The notes under the pieces: model-generated
Told to the model about the DNA's origin: nothing
The model's database searches: none
Seen by the model: only the letters and a program-made list of their open reading frames with translations
Position numbers and translations under genes: made by a program
In this document: positions 1 through 7,254 of the stretch, piece after piece
Position numbering within the stretch: the stretch's first letter is position 1
Layout: the number at the start of each line of letters is the position of its first letter
Origin: Quadrisphaera granulorum
Lineage (GTDB): Bacteria > Actinomycetota > Actinomycetes > Actinomycetales > Quadrisphaeraceae
Direction: 5' to 3'
Length of the DNA stretch: 64,000 nucleotides
NCBI RefSeq assembly: GCF_003149145.1
Contig: NZ_QGDQ01000004.1
Span: 1-64,000 of the forward strand

Positions 1-96
1 GATGCTGCGTGACCGTCAGCCCTACCGCCCACGGACGACGCCGACGAGCTCTGAGGTGGCCCTGGCCGCTTGACAACGACATAGGGACACCCCCCC
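1..96 (+). mobile_element. Right end of an IS110-family element (first tandem copy, cut by window edge)
   Basis: Bases 2-95 closely match 1479-1570, which is the 3' end of the transposase in the next element plus its right terminus. Both contain TTGACA overlapping the transposase stop, then a shared terminus ending in a run of C. After the C run the two sequences diverge completely, which places the right end near 92-96. The rest of this copy lies left of the window. Confidence 0.85.
2..73 (+). CDS. IS110-family transposase, C-terminal 23 residues only
   Basis: In frame from base 2, the sequence encodes MLRDRQPYRP followed by a diverged tail ending EVALAA and TGA. It matches the last 23 residues of the intact transposase ending at 1549, differing mainly in the tail (RTTPTSSE here, QTSASSAE there). 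The two tandem copies are therefore related but not identical, and did not arise by a very recent duplication of one element. The catalytic parts lie outside the window. Confidence 0.85.
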   Translation: MLRDRQPYRPRTTPTSSEVALAA

Positions 97-100
97 CCGT

Positions 101-322
101 TACCTTCTTGATCACCCCCTCAAGGGGTGGCAGGCCACCGCCGCCGGCATGACTAACTGCCCCTGTGAACCGATGATCTGGGGGGTGTTGTCACCGGCGG
201 CGGCGGGCACCAGTGATCGCTGATAGGGACCCGTGACCTCCATCGCTGTCCGTAACGTGGCTGTGACGCGGGTGCTCCGGCTGGTCTGCCGTCACGACGC
301 CGACGACGACCAGGAGCGCGCG
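101..322 (+). ncRNA. Candidate IS110 bridge-RNA region in the left end
   Basis: IS110-group elements are known to carry a structured bridge RNA in the non-coding left end that pairs with target and donor DNA. Here the 220-bp non-coding left end holds a hairpin at 116-127 (CCCCT/AGGGG). It also holds a 10-bp perfect stem, 138-147 with 194-203, enclosing a loop of about 46 nt, which has the size and shape of a bridge-RNA loop. A sequence ATAGGGAC near 223-230 repeats one in the right end (81-88). Structure and position are seen; function is inferred from the family. Confidence 0.4.
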
Positions 323-1549
323 ATGGACCTGCACAGACCCCACGACTACGAGGTCTACTGCGGACTGGACGTGGGCAAGTCCGACCACCACGCCTGCGCC
401 CTGGACCCCGCCGGCCGCAAGATCCACGACAAGGCCCTCGCCAACGACGAAGCCGCCCTGCGCGCGGTCTTCACCAAGCTCCTCACCCGCGGCCGGGTCC
501 TGGCCGTCGTCGACCAGCCCGCCGCCATCGGCGCCCTGGCCATCGCCGTAGCCCGCGACATGGGTATCGACATCGCCTACCTGCCCGGCCTGACGATGCG
601 GCGCCTGGCCGACCTGCAGCCCGGACAGGCCAAGACCGACGCTCGCGACGCCTACGTCATCGCCGACGCCGCCCGCTCCCACCCCCACACCCTGCGACGG
701 GTCGGCACCGACGATGAGACCCTCGCCGACCTGGGCGTGCTCGCCGGCTACGACGACGACCTCGCCCAGCAGGCCACCCGCCTGACCAACCGCCTGCGCG
801 ACGCCCTCACCCACGTCCACCCCGCCCTAGAACGCCTGCTCAGCAAGCACATGGACCGCGGTGGAGTCCTGGACCTGCTCGCTGCCGCCGGCACCCCCAC
901 GGCCCTGGCAACCCTGGGTGAGCACGGCATCGCCGACCTGCTGCGGCCCCGCTCGCCGCGCCTGGCACGAACCCTGCCAGCACTGATCATCACCACCCTG
1001 ACCCAGCAGAGCGTCACCATCGCCGGCACCGCCGCCTTCAGCCGGGTCATCACCGGAGTCGCAGCTCAGCTGCGCGAGGTCCGCGACGAACGCGCCGCTC
1101 TCGCAGTCGAGCTCGAGGCGCGCCTGGAGGCCCACCCTCTTGCCGAGGTCCTGACCTCGATGCCCGGCGTCGGGGTCAGGACCGCCATCAAGATCCTCAC
1201 GATCATCGGTGACGGCAGCGCGTTCACCAGCGCCGCCCACCTGGCCTCCTACGCCGGGCTGGCGCCGGTGACCCGCAGGTCAGGCTCCTCGATCAGGGGT
1301 GAGAGCCACTCCCAACGCGGGCACCACGCGCTGAAGTCAGCGCTGTTCCTGTCGGCGTTCGCGGCGCTGGGCGACCCGGCCAGCCGGGCCTACTACGACC
1401 GCAAGCGCGCCCAGGGCAAGCTGCACAACGCCGCCCTGATCTGCCTGGCACGTCGCCGCATCGACGTCCTGTTCGCGATGCTGCGTGATCGTCAGCCCTA
1501 CCGACCGCAGACGTCCGCGAGCAGCGCAGAGGTGGCCGTGGCGGCTTGA
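323..1549 (+). CDS. IS110-family transposase (DEDD recombinase)
   Basis: This 408-residue protein is the recombinase of the element. The N-terminal DEDD RuvC-like domain opens with YCGLDVGKSDHHACALD and continues with VVDQP and KTDARDAYVIAD, supplying the acidic residues. The C-terminal Transposase_20 domain contains the helix-hairpin-helix-like MPGVGVRTA and the conserved RRSGSSIRG region that holds the serine nucleophile. Length matches the family (about 400). ATG at 323 is preferred because AGGAG lies 7 nt upstream and the protein then begins just before the conserved domain; a GTG at 233 would extend it into the structured left end. The gene looks intact, so the element may be active. Confidence 0.93.
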   Translation: MDLHRPHDYEVYCGLDVGKSDHHACALDPAGRKIHDKALANDEAALRAVFTKLLTRGRVLAVVDQPAAIGALAIAVARDMGIDIAYLPGLTMRRLADLQPGQAKTDARDAYVIADAARSHPHTLRRVGTDDETLADLGVLAGYDDDLAQQATRLTNRLRDALTHVHPALERLLSKHMDRGGVLDLLAAAGTPTALATLGEHGIADLLRPRSPRLARTLPALIITTLTQQSVTIAGTAAFSRVITGVAAQLREVRDERAALAVELEARLEAHPLAEVLTSMPGVGVRTAIKILTIIGDGSAFTSAAHLASYAGLAPVTRRSGSSIRGESHSQRGHHALKSALFLSAFAALGDPASRAYYDRKRAQGKLHNAALICLARRRIDVLFAMLRDRQPYRPQTSASSAEVAVAA

Positions 1550-1567
1550 CAACGACATAGGGACACC

Positions 1568-2161
1568 CCCCATCGCACGGTCACCCATGACGACGAACCC
1601 CTGCCCACCGACATGCCCGCCGCAGCAGCCGCCGTCGGCATCGACGTCGACCTCGACTCACCCCCGACACACCTCGCCGACGTCCCACGGCTGCTCACGC
1701 TGTGGATCGCCATCGGCGACGCGGACCTGCTCGACTCCTCCACGACGCAGGTCTTCCCGGCCGTGGACGCCGACGTCCTCGCCAGCGACCAGCCGCTCAC
1801 CGCGGAGCATCGGGCCATCGTCGTCGAGACAGCACTGCGCGGCACCATCGACGACGCCTGCCTCGACATCGACGCGGAAGACGACGCCCCCAGCCCCATG
1901 GCCATCGCCGTGCTCCCGGTGCTGTCGATGACCGCCACCGGCCACGACGTCCCCAGCGACGTCCTCGCCAACGCCGACGGCATAGCCAGTACCGGCGCGC
2001 TCGTCCAGGAGCTGCTCGACCTCGGCGTGCTCATCGCCGGCTCCCAGCCGGGCAGCGTCACGGTGAGGCCGGGTCTGGAGCAGATGCTCGCCGGGATCAC
2101 GCTGGACCTGCTCGACGACGTCACCGGCGATGACCACTGGGAGGACGACGACGAGGTGTGA
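1568..2161 (+). pseudogene. C-terminal half of an acidic-tailed family protein, interrupted by tandem IS110 elements
   Basis: Reading in frame from 1568 (PHRTVTHDDEPLPTDM...) the product aligns with residues about 200-399 of the intact paralogue at 14813-16012, which reads PHRDIDQNGLLLPTDV at the same place. Homology runs upstream of the first ATG (1613) right up to the IS terminus, so the gene was split by insertion. Its 5' half should lie left of the tandem elements. Conserved blocks are PRLL near 1685-1696, LVQELLDLGVLIAGSQPGS and VRPGLEQMLA, and an acidic tail (HWEDDDEV). No known domain is recognised. A shortened 182-residue product from ATG 1613 remains possible. Confidence 0.8.
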
Positions 2162-2197
2162 CCGGCACGGGTCGGGGCGAGACCACACCACGCTTCA

Positions 2198-2659
2198 ATG
2201 AGAACCACTATCGTTAACTCGGTGACGGCACAGCTCTCGACCGACCAGTCCCCCGAGGCCCAGCACGTAGAGGCCCAGCTTCCGGAGGACCAGCGCCGCA
2301 GCGCGGTCTTCGTCGCCGAGCGGCCCTGGGGGCAGTTCCAGCAGTTCGTGCTCAACCAGCACTGCACGGTCAAGCTCATCACCGTGGAACCCGGCCGGCG
2401 CCTGTCCCTGCAGAAGCACGCCCTGCGCGACGAGCTGTGGCAGGTGCTCGACGTCCCCCTGGACGTGCAGGTCGGCGAACGCCAGTGGACAGCGCAGGTC
2501 GGCGAGCGCATCTACACCCCCGCCGGGTCCCTGCACCGCCTGGGCAACTCCGGAACCCAGCCCGGTCGCATCCTCGAGGTCGCCTTCGGCCACTTCGACG
2601 AGCAAGACATAGTGCGCCTCCAGGACGACTACGCCCGCCCCGAGACTGACCGGGGCTGA
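2198..2659 (+). CDS. Mannose-6-phosphate isomerase, type II-like cupin protein
   Basis: This 153-residue protein is a single cupin matching the C-terminal isomerase domain of bifunctional type II PMI/GDP-mannose pyrophosphorylases. Visible family signatures are ERPWGQFQQF, VKLITVEPGRRLSLQKHALRDELWQV (metal-site His and Glu in cupin motif 1), IYTPAGSLHRLGN (cupin motif 2) and a C-terminal EVAFGHFDEQDIVRLQDDYAR. It would interconvert fructose-6-P and mannose-6-P in the cytosol, feeding GDP-mannose to glycan synthesis. No nucleotidyltransferase domain is attached. The start is uncertain: ATG 2198 has no clear ribosome site, and GTG 2222 is an alternative. Its neighbours are unrelated, so its link to the polysaccharide locus 30 kb away is only inferred. 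Confidence 0.85.
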   Translation: MRTTIVNSVTAQLSTDQSPEAQHVEAQLPEDQRRSAVFVAERPWGQFQQFVLNQHCTVKLITVEPGRRLSLQKHALRDELWQVLDVPLDVQVGERQWTAQVGERIYTPAGSLHRLGNSGTQPGRILEVAFGHFDEQDIVRLQDDYARPETDRG

Positions 2660-2661
2660 CC

Positions 2662-2933
2662 CGCTTCTCCCAGAACGCCGTCCGTAGCCACCTGCCCGTG
2701 GCTGCAGACGCGCGCATGCGTCGTCGCCCCGCCCGCAACTGCGGCAACCACCCCAACCCTGGAGCTGCTCTCGCGGCTACCGGTTCGCGAGCAGACGACC
2801 CGCGGCGCCGGTGGTGGCCCCGCTCGCCGTCGTCGTCAGTGCTGTTGCCGACCCCAATGCCTGGGGCCGCCGGAGGCACGAGGCACCAGAGTCCAGTCGC
2901 GGCGGTCGACAGCTGCGACGGGGACGACAGCAC
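2662..2933. other. Intergenic 272 bp with one copy of a recurring GTC-rich 14-mer
   Basis: No credible gene is seen between the convergent cupin and lectin genes. The sequence contains TCGCCGTCGTCGTC at 2824-2837, a motif found nine times in the window. No strong terminator hairpin was identified. Confidence 0.5.
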
Positions 2934-3917
2934 TCAGTCGATGCGGACCGTCTGGTCCCAGCAGGCCACACCGGCGTCGTAGGGGTCCAGGCCCAGCGGG
3001 TCGCCGAAGTCGAGCAGGTACTTGTCGTACTCGGCCTGCGCGACCGACCGCTGCTGGAAGGCCGAGCACCCCACGAAACCGGGCGCGCTGGTCTGACCGC
3101 TGCTCGTCCAGCGCTGGTTGGGCTTGAAGGAGTGCTGGCCGATGTCGCGGGTGGTCGCCCACGCCGCGGTGCCGTCGCGGCGGGCGACGACGGCGCTGCC
3201 GTCGTCCTGCAGCACGAAGGTGGCCCGGGAGGCGCGCCAGGTGCCCGAGTTCCACACCGCCCGCGAGCCCGCGTAGGCGACGAGGTTGCCGTCGCCCTGG
3301 AGGACCAGGCGATCCGCGCCGTAGGAGCCCGAGAAGTACAGCGGGCGCCCCTGGGGGCTGTAGAGGTCCTTCGCGCCATAGATGACGGCGTTGCCGTCGT
3401 CCTGCAGCAGCAGCCGGTACGTGCCGTTCGCCGAGGTGACCTGCTGCCCGCGGTAGAGGGCCTGCCCCGACGCCAGGCCCGTGCGGTCCCACCCGGAGTA
3501 CCAGGCAGCGGAGCCGTTGGTCCGGTAGACGACGACGTTGCCGTCGTCCTGCACCCGCAGCACAGCACCAGGGTTGCCATAGCTGCCGGCGTGCCACAGC
3601 ACCCGGCCGTCGGCGGCGTAGATGACGGCGTTGCCGTCGGGCTGCAGCACGAAGCGCGCCCCGGGGTTGCCGCCGGTGCCCGAGCGCCAGGTGGCGCGGT
3701 CGTGAGGGGCGTAGGCCACCAGGTCACCATCGGTTTGGAAGGCCAGGCCGTGGGTGCGGTTCGGGCTCATCAGCCACTGGCCCCCTGACAGCTCCTGGCC
3801 ACCGGACATCCGGTCGCCGCCCGCGGGGCTGGGCGCCGCCGAAGCGGGCGCTGCGGCGGCGAAGGCCACCAGGCAGCCGAGGGCGAGGGAGCAGATCAGA
3901 CGCACCAGCGCGGTCAT
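2934..3917 (-). CDS. Secreted bulb-type (mannose-binding) lectin-domain protein
   Basis: This 327-residue protein starts with a Sec signal peptide (hydrophobic LICSLALGCLVAFAAAAPASA, cleavage near residue 27). B-lectin repeats follow. The sugar-binding signature QxDxNxVxY appears as LQPDGNAVIY, VQDDGNVVVY and LQDDGNAVIY, a variant LQGDGNLVAY has Gly in place of Asp/Asn, and LQDDGSAVVA is degenerate. This gives roughly two three-fold beta-prism domains. The C-terminal 60 residues (GFVGCSAFQQRS to CWDQTVRID) carry two cysteines and match no domain I recognise. The protein probably binds mannose-type glycans outside the cell. GTG- and ATG-rich surroundings offer no competing start; ATG 3917 sits directly before the signal peptide. 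Confidence 0.88.
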   Translation of the reverse strand: MTALVRLICSLALGCLVAFAAAAPASAAPSPAGGDRMSGGQELSGGQWLMSPNRTHGLAFQTDGDLVAYAPHDRATWRSGTGGNPGARFVLQPDGNAVIYAADGRVLWHAGSYGNPGAVLRVQDDGNVVVYRTNGSAAWYSGWDRTGLASGQALYRGQQVTSANGTYRLLLQDDGNAVIYGAKDLYSPQGRPLYFSGSYGADRLVLQGDGNLVAYAGSRAVWNSGTWRASRATFVLQDDGSAVVARRDGTAAWATTRDIGQHSFKPNQRWTSSGQTSAPGFVGCSAFQQRSVAQAEYDKYLLDFGDPLGLDPYDAGVACWDQTVRID

Positions 3918-4021
3918 GGAGATTCCTCGGGCGGAAGCGGTGGAACGACGGCGACGCTAACGGGCGCGGGCGGCCGCGGTGGCGCCTTTGAACGCGGTCC
4001 CCACTCGCGCTGAAGACGCCC

Positions 4022-4243
4022 CTACGCCCGAGTCGATACGGGTGGCAGTTCGTCACCGAGCCGACGGATCGAGCCGGTGAGGACGTTCTTCGAGCGGAGC
4101 TTGACCACGCACACGAGGCCTTCGGGGGTCTGGCGCTGCTCAAGTTCCAGCTGCCGGAAGCCCGCGAGCGCCGCGTCCGTGTAGGTGTCCGCGAGCGCAC
4201 TGCAATCCGAGGTGTCGGCACCGACCGACGGGATTCCTACCAC
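4022..4243 (-). CDS. Small hypothetical protein, possibly a frameshifted secreted protein
   Basis: The 73-residue frame (MVGIPSVGADTSDCSALAD...) matches no family I recognise. In a different frame just upstream (minus strand, 4247-4300) lies VLLRRTLVTVGTAATLAV, which resembles a signal peptide. A one-base frameshift near 4245 would join it to this frame and give a secreted protein of about 100 residues. It is either a small gene with start near 4243 or a decayed one. Codon-position GC looks acceptable, but support is weak. Confidence 0.3.
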   Translation of the reverse strand: MVGIPSVGADTSDCSALADTYTDAALAGFRQLELEQRQTPEGLVCVVKLRSKNVLTGSIRRLGDELPPVSTRA

Positions 4244-4553
4244 CTCAGACCGCCAGGGTCGCCGCCGTACCCACCGTCACCAGAGTCCTTCGCAGCAGCA
4301 CCTGAGCCCCCTCACGCCGTGAAGCCGCGAGTCTGAGGGATGTGGACACGATCACGGCGTGTCCACGTCTCGACACCCAGCACGGCCCCGTCCCGAGGTC
4401 GGGTGCGGCGACGGCATGCGACACCTTGATCGCTTCCGGTGACCTATGCCGTAAAGGAAGGTCGATGGGAGCGGAGTTCTGGGACCAGCGGTCGGAACAC
4501 GCGGTCACGGTGTCCAGGCAGACGCACCTGACCTAGCCCATGGCGTCTGTCCG
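4244..4553. other. Intergenic 310 bp with no recognised gene
   Basis: Apart from the possible signal-peptide frame at 4247-4300 on the minus strand, nothing convincing is seen. No repeat or terminator was recognised. Confidence 0.4.
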
Positions 4554-5108
4554 ATGACGGGGAGGGCGGCTCTCACGCGGATGCGCCAGCTCTGCCAGAG
4601 TCAACCCGTGGAGGGTCTTCTGACGGCCGGCGACACGGTCTCCCTGACGTCGGGGCCGACGTGGCTCTCCTTCCTGGTCATCCAGGCGGCCGCCGTCGTC
4701 GCCAGTGTCCTCGGCAGCTCGGTCATCGCGGCCTTCGTGAACAGCCGTGCGGCGGCGTCCACCGCCTCGGACACCCGGATGCGCGACCAGCTCGCCCTGG
4801 TTCACGACAGCCTTGACGACCTTCGGGACGCCTACGCGAAGCGGCGTCAGCAGTCCGTGGACGACGACACCCTCGACGCTGCCCGGCGGAGATTCGTCGC
4901 CGCCTGCGCCCGGTGCCTCGATGACGGCATCACCGATGCGGGCCGCCGATACGTCATCGTCGGCGACCTGTTCGCCGCAGGCGCCAAGTCACCGGGCTTC
5001 GCCCAAGAGGCCGAGGCTCACGAAGACCTCTCCTCCGCCCTGCGCCTCGCCGGAAAGCGCTACAGCGGAGATCGGCGCCTGGAGCGCGAGAGCCGACGGG
5101 GGCACTGA
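4554..5108 (+). CDS. Hypothetical membrane-anchored protein with cytosolic helical tail
   Basis: This 184-residue protein is not assigned to a family. One hydrophobic helix, about residues 36-62 (TWLSFLVIQAAAVVASVLGSS and on), is followed by a charged, probably helical region (DTRMRDQLALVHDSLDDLRDAY) and a soluble domain rich in Ala, Arg and Asp. The arrangement suggests an N-terminal anchor with a cytosolic coiled-coil-like domain. GTG 4608 is an alternative start that gives a shorter N-terminus. The nearest downstream gene is convergent, so it is probably monocistronic. Confidence 0.5.
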   Translation: MTGRAALTRMRQLCQSQPVEGLLTAGDTVSLTSGPTWLSFLVIQAAAVVASVLGSSVIAAFVNSRAAASTASDTRMRDQLALVHDSLDDLRDAYAKRRQQSVDDDTLDAARRRFVAACARCLDDGITDAGRRYVIVGDLFAAGAKSPGFAQEAEAHEDLSSALRLAGKRYSGDRRLERESRRGH

Positions 5109-5129
5109 AAAGCCCCTGCTCGGTCTGCG

Positions 5130-5444
5130 TCAGACGTAGTGGACGTCCGGCACGTCAAGCTCGGTCTCCTGCAGCCTGTCGGCGACCCCGTATCGCTCGC
5201 CCGACTCCCGGAGGAAGCCGAGGAAGGCGTCGGGCCCTCCGATGAGGACGAGCTTGGCAGCGCCGCGGATCACCACGAGTTCACGTACAAGCTCATCAGC
5301 CGCTGAGGAGGTACCGGCTGCAAGTTCAGAGGCATCGACCACGACGTCCGAGCCATCGAACTGGTCAGGCACGTCCGCACGGTGCATCAGCTCAGCGACG
5401 GCCGCTCGAGTGCCGAACAGGCGCGGAAGCTGCAGACCGATCAT
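5130..5444 (-). CDS. STAS-like domain protein (DUF4325-like)
   Basis: The 104-residue protein reads FGTRAAVAELM, then DVVVDASELAAGTSSAADELVRELV, then a beta strand AKLVLIGGPDAFLGFLRE. This is the pattern of DUF4325 STAS-like proteins (conserved R, V-D, and S-x-x-x-D-E-L-V). Such proteins are small cytosolic domains often found next to signalling or defence genes; no enzymatic role is established. ATG at 5444 is chosen because AGGAGGG lies 9 nt upstream. The open frame continues further 5' but without such a site. Confidence 0.65.
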   Translation of the reverse strand: MIGLQLPRLFGTRAAVAELMHRADVPDQFDGSDVVVDASELAAGTSSAADELVRELVVIRGAAKLVLIGGPDAFLGFLRESGERYGVADRLQETELDVPDVHYV

Positions 5445-5714
5445 GTAGGACGACCCTCCTGAGCGAGCCCCGTAACTCGGCGAGCCCCAACAGTACTCAC
5501 CACGGCCATATGAACCAGAACGACGCTCCGAGGTCAGCCGATCGCGGCGCGCGGTGAGATTGCTTGGCGCTGCAGCGCCCTGGGTTTGGTGGAGGCTGAA
5601 TCGCCGACGAACGCACATTGCAGGCAGAGTGGGCCACCCACCCAACACCACCGCTGGCCCCTCCCTGCCGCGGGACCACAACCCGCGGCGACAGGCGGGC
5701 CCGAGGTCGCGCAC

Positions 5715-5846
5715 CTACCCCAGCAGCCCTGCCTCATGCAGCGCACGCACGAAGCCCGCTATGGCCGCGAGCAGAGCGGCAGCGGCCAGCACACTGGCAT
5801 TCACCTGCGTCCACCGATCACGTCGGCGTCGCTGCCCCTGAGCCAT
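5715..5846 (-). CDS. Small single-pass membrane protein
   Basis: The 43-residue product is MAQGQRRRRDRW followed by a hydrophobic helix (ASVLAAAALLAAIAGFVRAL) and a short tail. The basic N-terminus suggests an N-in orientation. ATG 5846 is preferred over the longer frame because GAGAGGGG lies 7-8 nt upstream. No family is recognised. It is divergent from the gene at 5948. Confidence 0.4.
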   Translation of the reverse strand: MAQGQRRRRDRWTQVNASVLAAAALLAAIAGFVRALHEAGLLG

Positions 5847-5947
5847 GCCTGGTCCCCTCTCGTTTGGTCGTCGTGATGACCAGTCAGCCACGGACCCGGC
5901 ACCGCTCAGGGCTGGACCTCGCGGGGTTGCAACCGGGACGCTGAGAC

Positions 5948-7057
5948 GTGCCACGAAGCGGCCCGAGTACCGCGGACCAGGAACTGCTGGAGGCTGTCAG
6001 CAACGCTGGGCTCCAGGTCTCTCCGGCGCAGCTCGAGCGATGGCGCTCCGCCGGCCTGGTGCCTCGCAACGACCACACCGGCCTGGGGCGCGGTCTGGGG
6101 TCCTCGTCTTCGGTGCCGCCTGAGGCGGTCGCGGCCACGATCGCCATGGCTGTCCACACCCGCGCCGGGCGCTCCCGCCACCAGGCAGTGCTCGAGTGGT
6201 TCCTGCGGGCGTCCCTCGGGACGCACCGCGGCGTCGTCCTGCCCGAACCACCGATCCGACCCGTCCGACAGGCACTCCGGCACGCCGAGTACCGCAACGT
6301 GGCCGCAAAGGTGGCCCGCCAGCTGACCGCCGTGGACGCCGACGAGCGGCTGGACCAGGCCTTCGCGGCAGCCGAGGAGATCGTTCAGCAGATCGAGGTG
6401 AAGGACCCCCAGTCCGGCGAGTTGATGCGGTTGCATCTCCTGGAGGGACTGCCCATCCGCCCCAGCCGCAACCGCCGCCGGGCCGCTCGAACGGCGCTGG
6501 TCCAGGCCGTGGCCATCAGCATCGCCGGCGCCGAGGAGACCGGCTACGAGGCGCTCGTCGACGCGCTGCGACTCAGCCGACCAGACACCTCCTTCACAGC
6601 GTTGGAGGGCACCGACCACCGACTGAGGTTGGCCGCCGAGCTGCTCGCTCCGCCCGACCGCACGCGCCGCTGCTTCGACGCGTCTCCCGATGCGCTGTGC
6701 TCGGCCCGAGACCTGGCCCGCGACCTGGTCGGACTGGGCGCCCTCACGCGGATCGGCCGCTGGGATCCTGACGCCAGCGTGCCCGCCGACCACCTCGCGG
6801 ACGCCTTCACCGCTCACGGCTTCGCCCTCTTCGCCAGACCCGGCTCGTCGCAACTGCGCACCGCGTCATTGGTCGCCGCGGTGCCGCTCTTTCTGGATCC
6901 CGAGCACACCGCCGCCGGTCGACGGCTCCTTGCGGCGATCGGCGAGAGTCCGCGCGAGTGGGCGATGACGCGACTCACCGCCAGATCGTCACCCCCCGTG
7001 ACGTCACCCATTCGCCCCGTCGGCAACCAGCGAGACGCTCAACACTCGCCCGGTTGA
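5948..7057 (+). CDS. Hypothetical protein with MerR-like helix-turn-helix N-terminus
   Basis: This 369-residue protein starts at GTG 5948. Residues 11-41 (DQELLEAVSNAGLQVSPAQL, then ERWRSAGLVPR) resemble the winged-HTH of MerR-type proteins, where R-W-R-x-x-G-L-V-P recognises DNA. The remainder is all-alpha in appearance, Ala/Arg/Leu-rich, with no domain I can name. It may be a cytosolic DNA-binding regulator of unknown target. There is no close same-strand neighbour within 190 bp. Confidence 0.55.
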   Translation: MPRSGPSTADQELLEAVSNAGLQVSPAQLERWRSAGLVPRNDHTGLGRGLGSSSSVPPEAVAATIAMAVHTRAGRSRHQAVLEWFLRASLGTHRGVVLPEPPIRPVRQALRHAEYRNVAAKVARQLTAVDADERLDQAFAAAEEIVQQIEVKDPQSGELMRLHLLEGLPIRPSRNRRRAARTALVQAVAISIAGAEETGYEALVDALRLSRPDTSFTALEGTDHRLRLAAELLAPPDRTRRCFDASPDALCSARDLARDLVGLGALTRIGRWDPDASVPADHLADAFTAHGFALFARPGSSQLRTASLVAAVPLFLDPEHTAAGRRLLAAIGESPREWAMTRLTARSSPPVTSPIRPVGNQRDAQHSPG

Positions 7058-7254
7058 CGATCTGGGGAGGTCCGAGGCGTCGACGACGAGGACGCCCATG
7101 GCCCACCTCCAGCCGGATGCTCCCGAGCATCATCCGTCCGCCACAACACGGAGGAGGCGAATGGTGAAGGGTTGCCGTGGGCCTCCATCCCCTTTGATGG
7201 GGACATCGGGCATCGACGACTCACGCCGCCCTTGACCCACGCTAGGAATCGCCC

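Larger units (their letters stand above)
97..1567 (+). mobile_element. Complete IS110-family insertion sequence (second tandem copy)
   Basis: The left boundary is set by where similarity to the preceding element's right end stops (about 92-97). The right boundary is set by where the interrupted host gene resumes in frame (codons from 1568). The element is about 1.47 kb, with about 225 bp of non-coding left end, one transposase and a very short right end. No long terminal inverted repeats are visible, as expected for IS110. It lies head-to-tail behind another copy, and both sit inside a gene whose intact paralogue is at 14813-16012. Exact ends are uncertain by a few bases because of the C run at the junction. 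Confidence 0.8.

Noticed and set aside
1546-1574. Outward promoter at the IS right end
   Set aside because: TTGACA is present (1546-1551), but no suitable -10 box follows at 16-18 nt in either copy.
4245-4508. An 87-residue minus-strand gene
   Set aside because: Only its C-terminal 18 residues look protein-like (signal-peptide-like); the rest lacks any recognisable pattern and no ribosome site precedes it.
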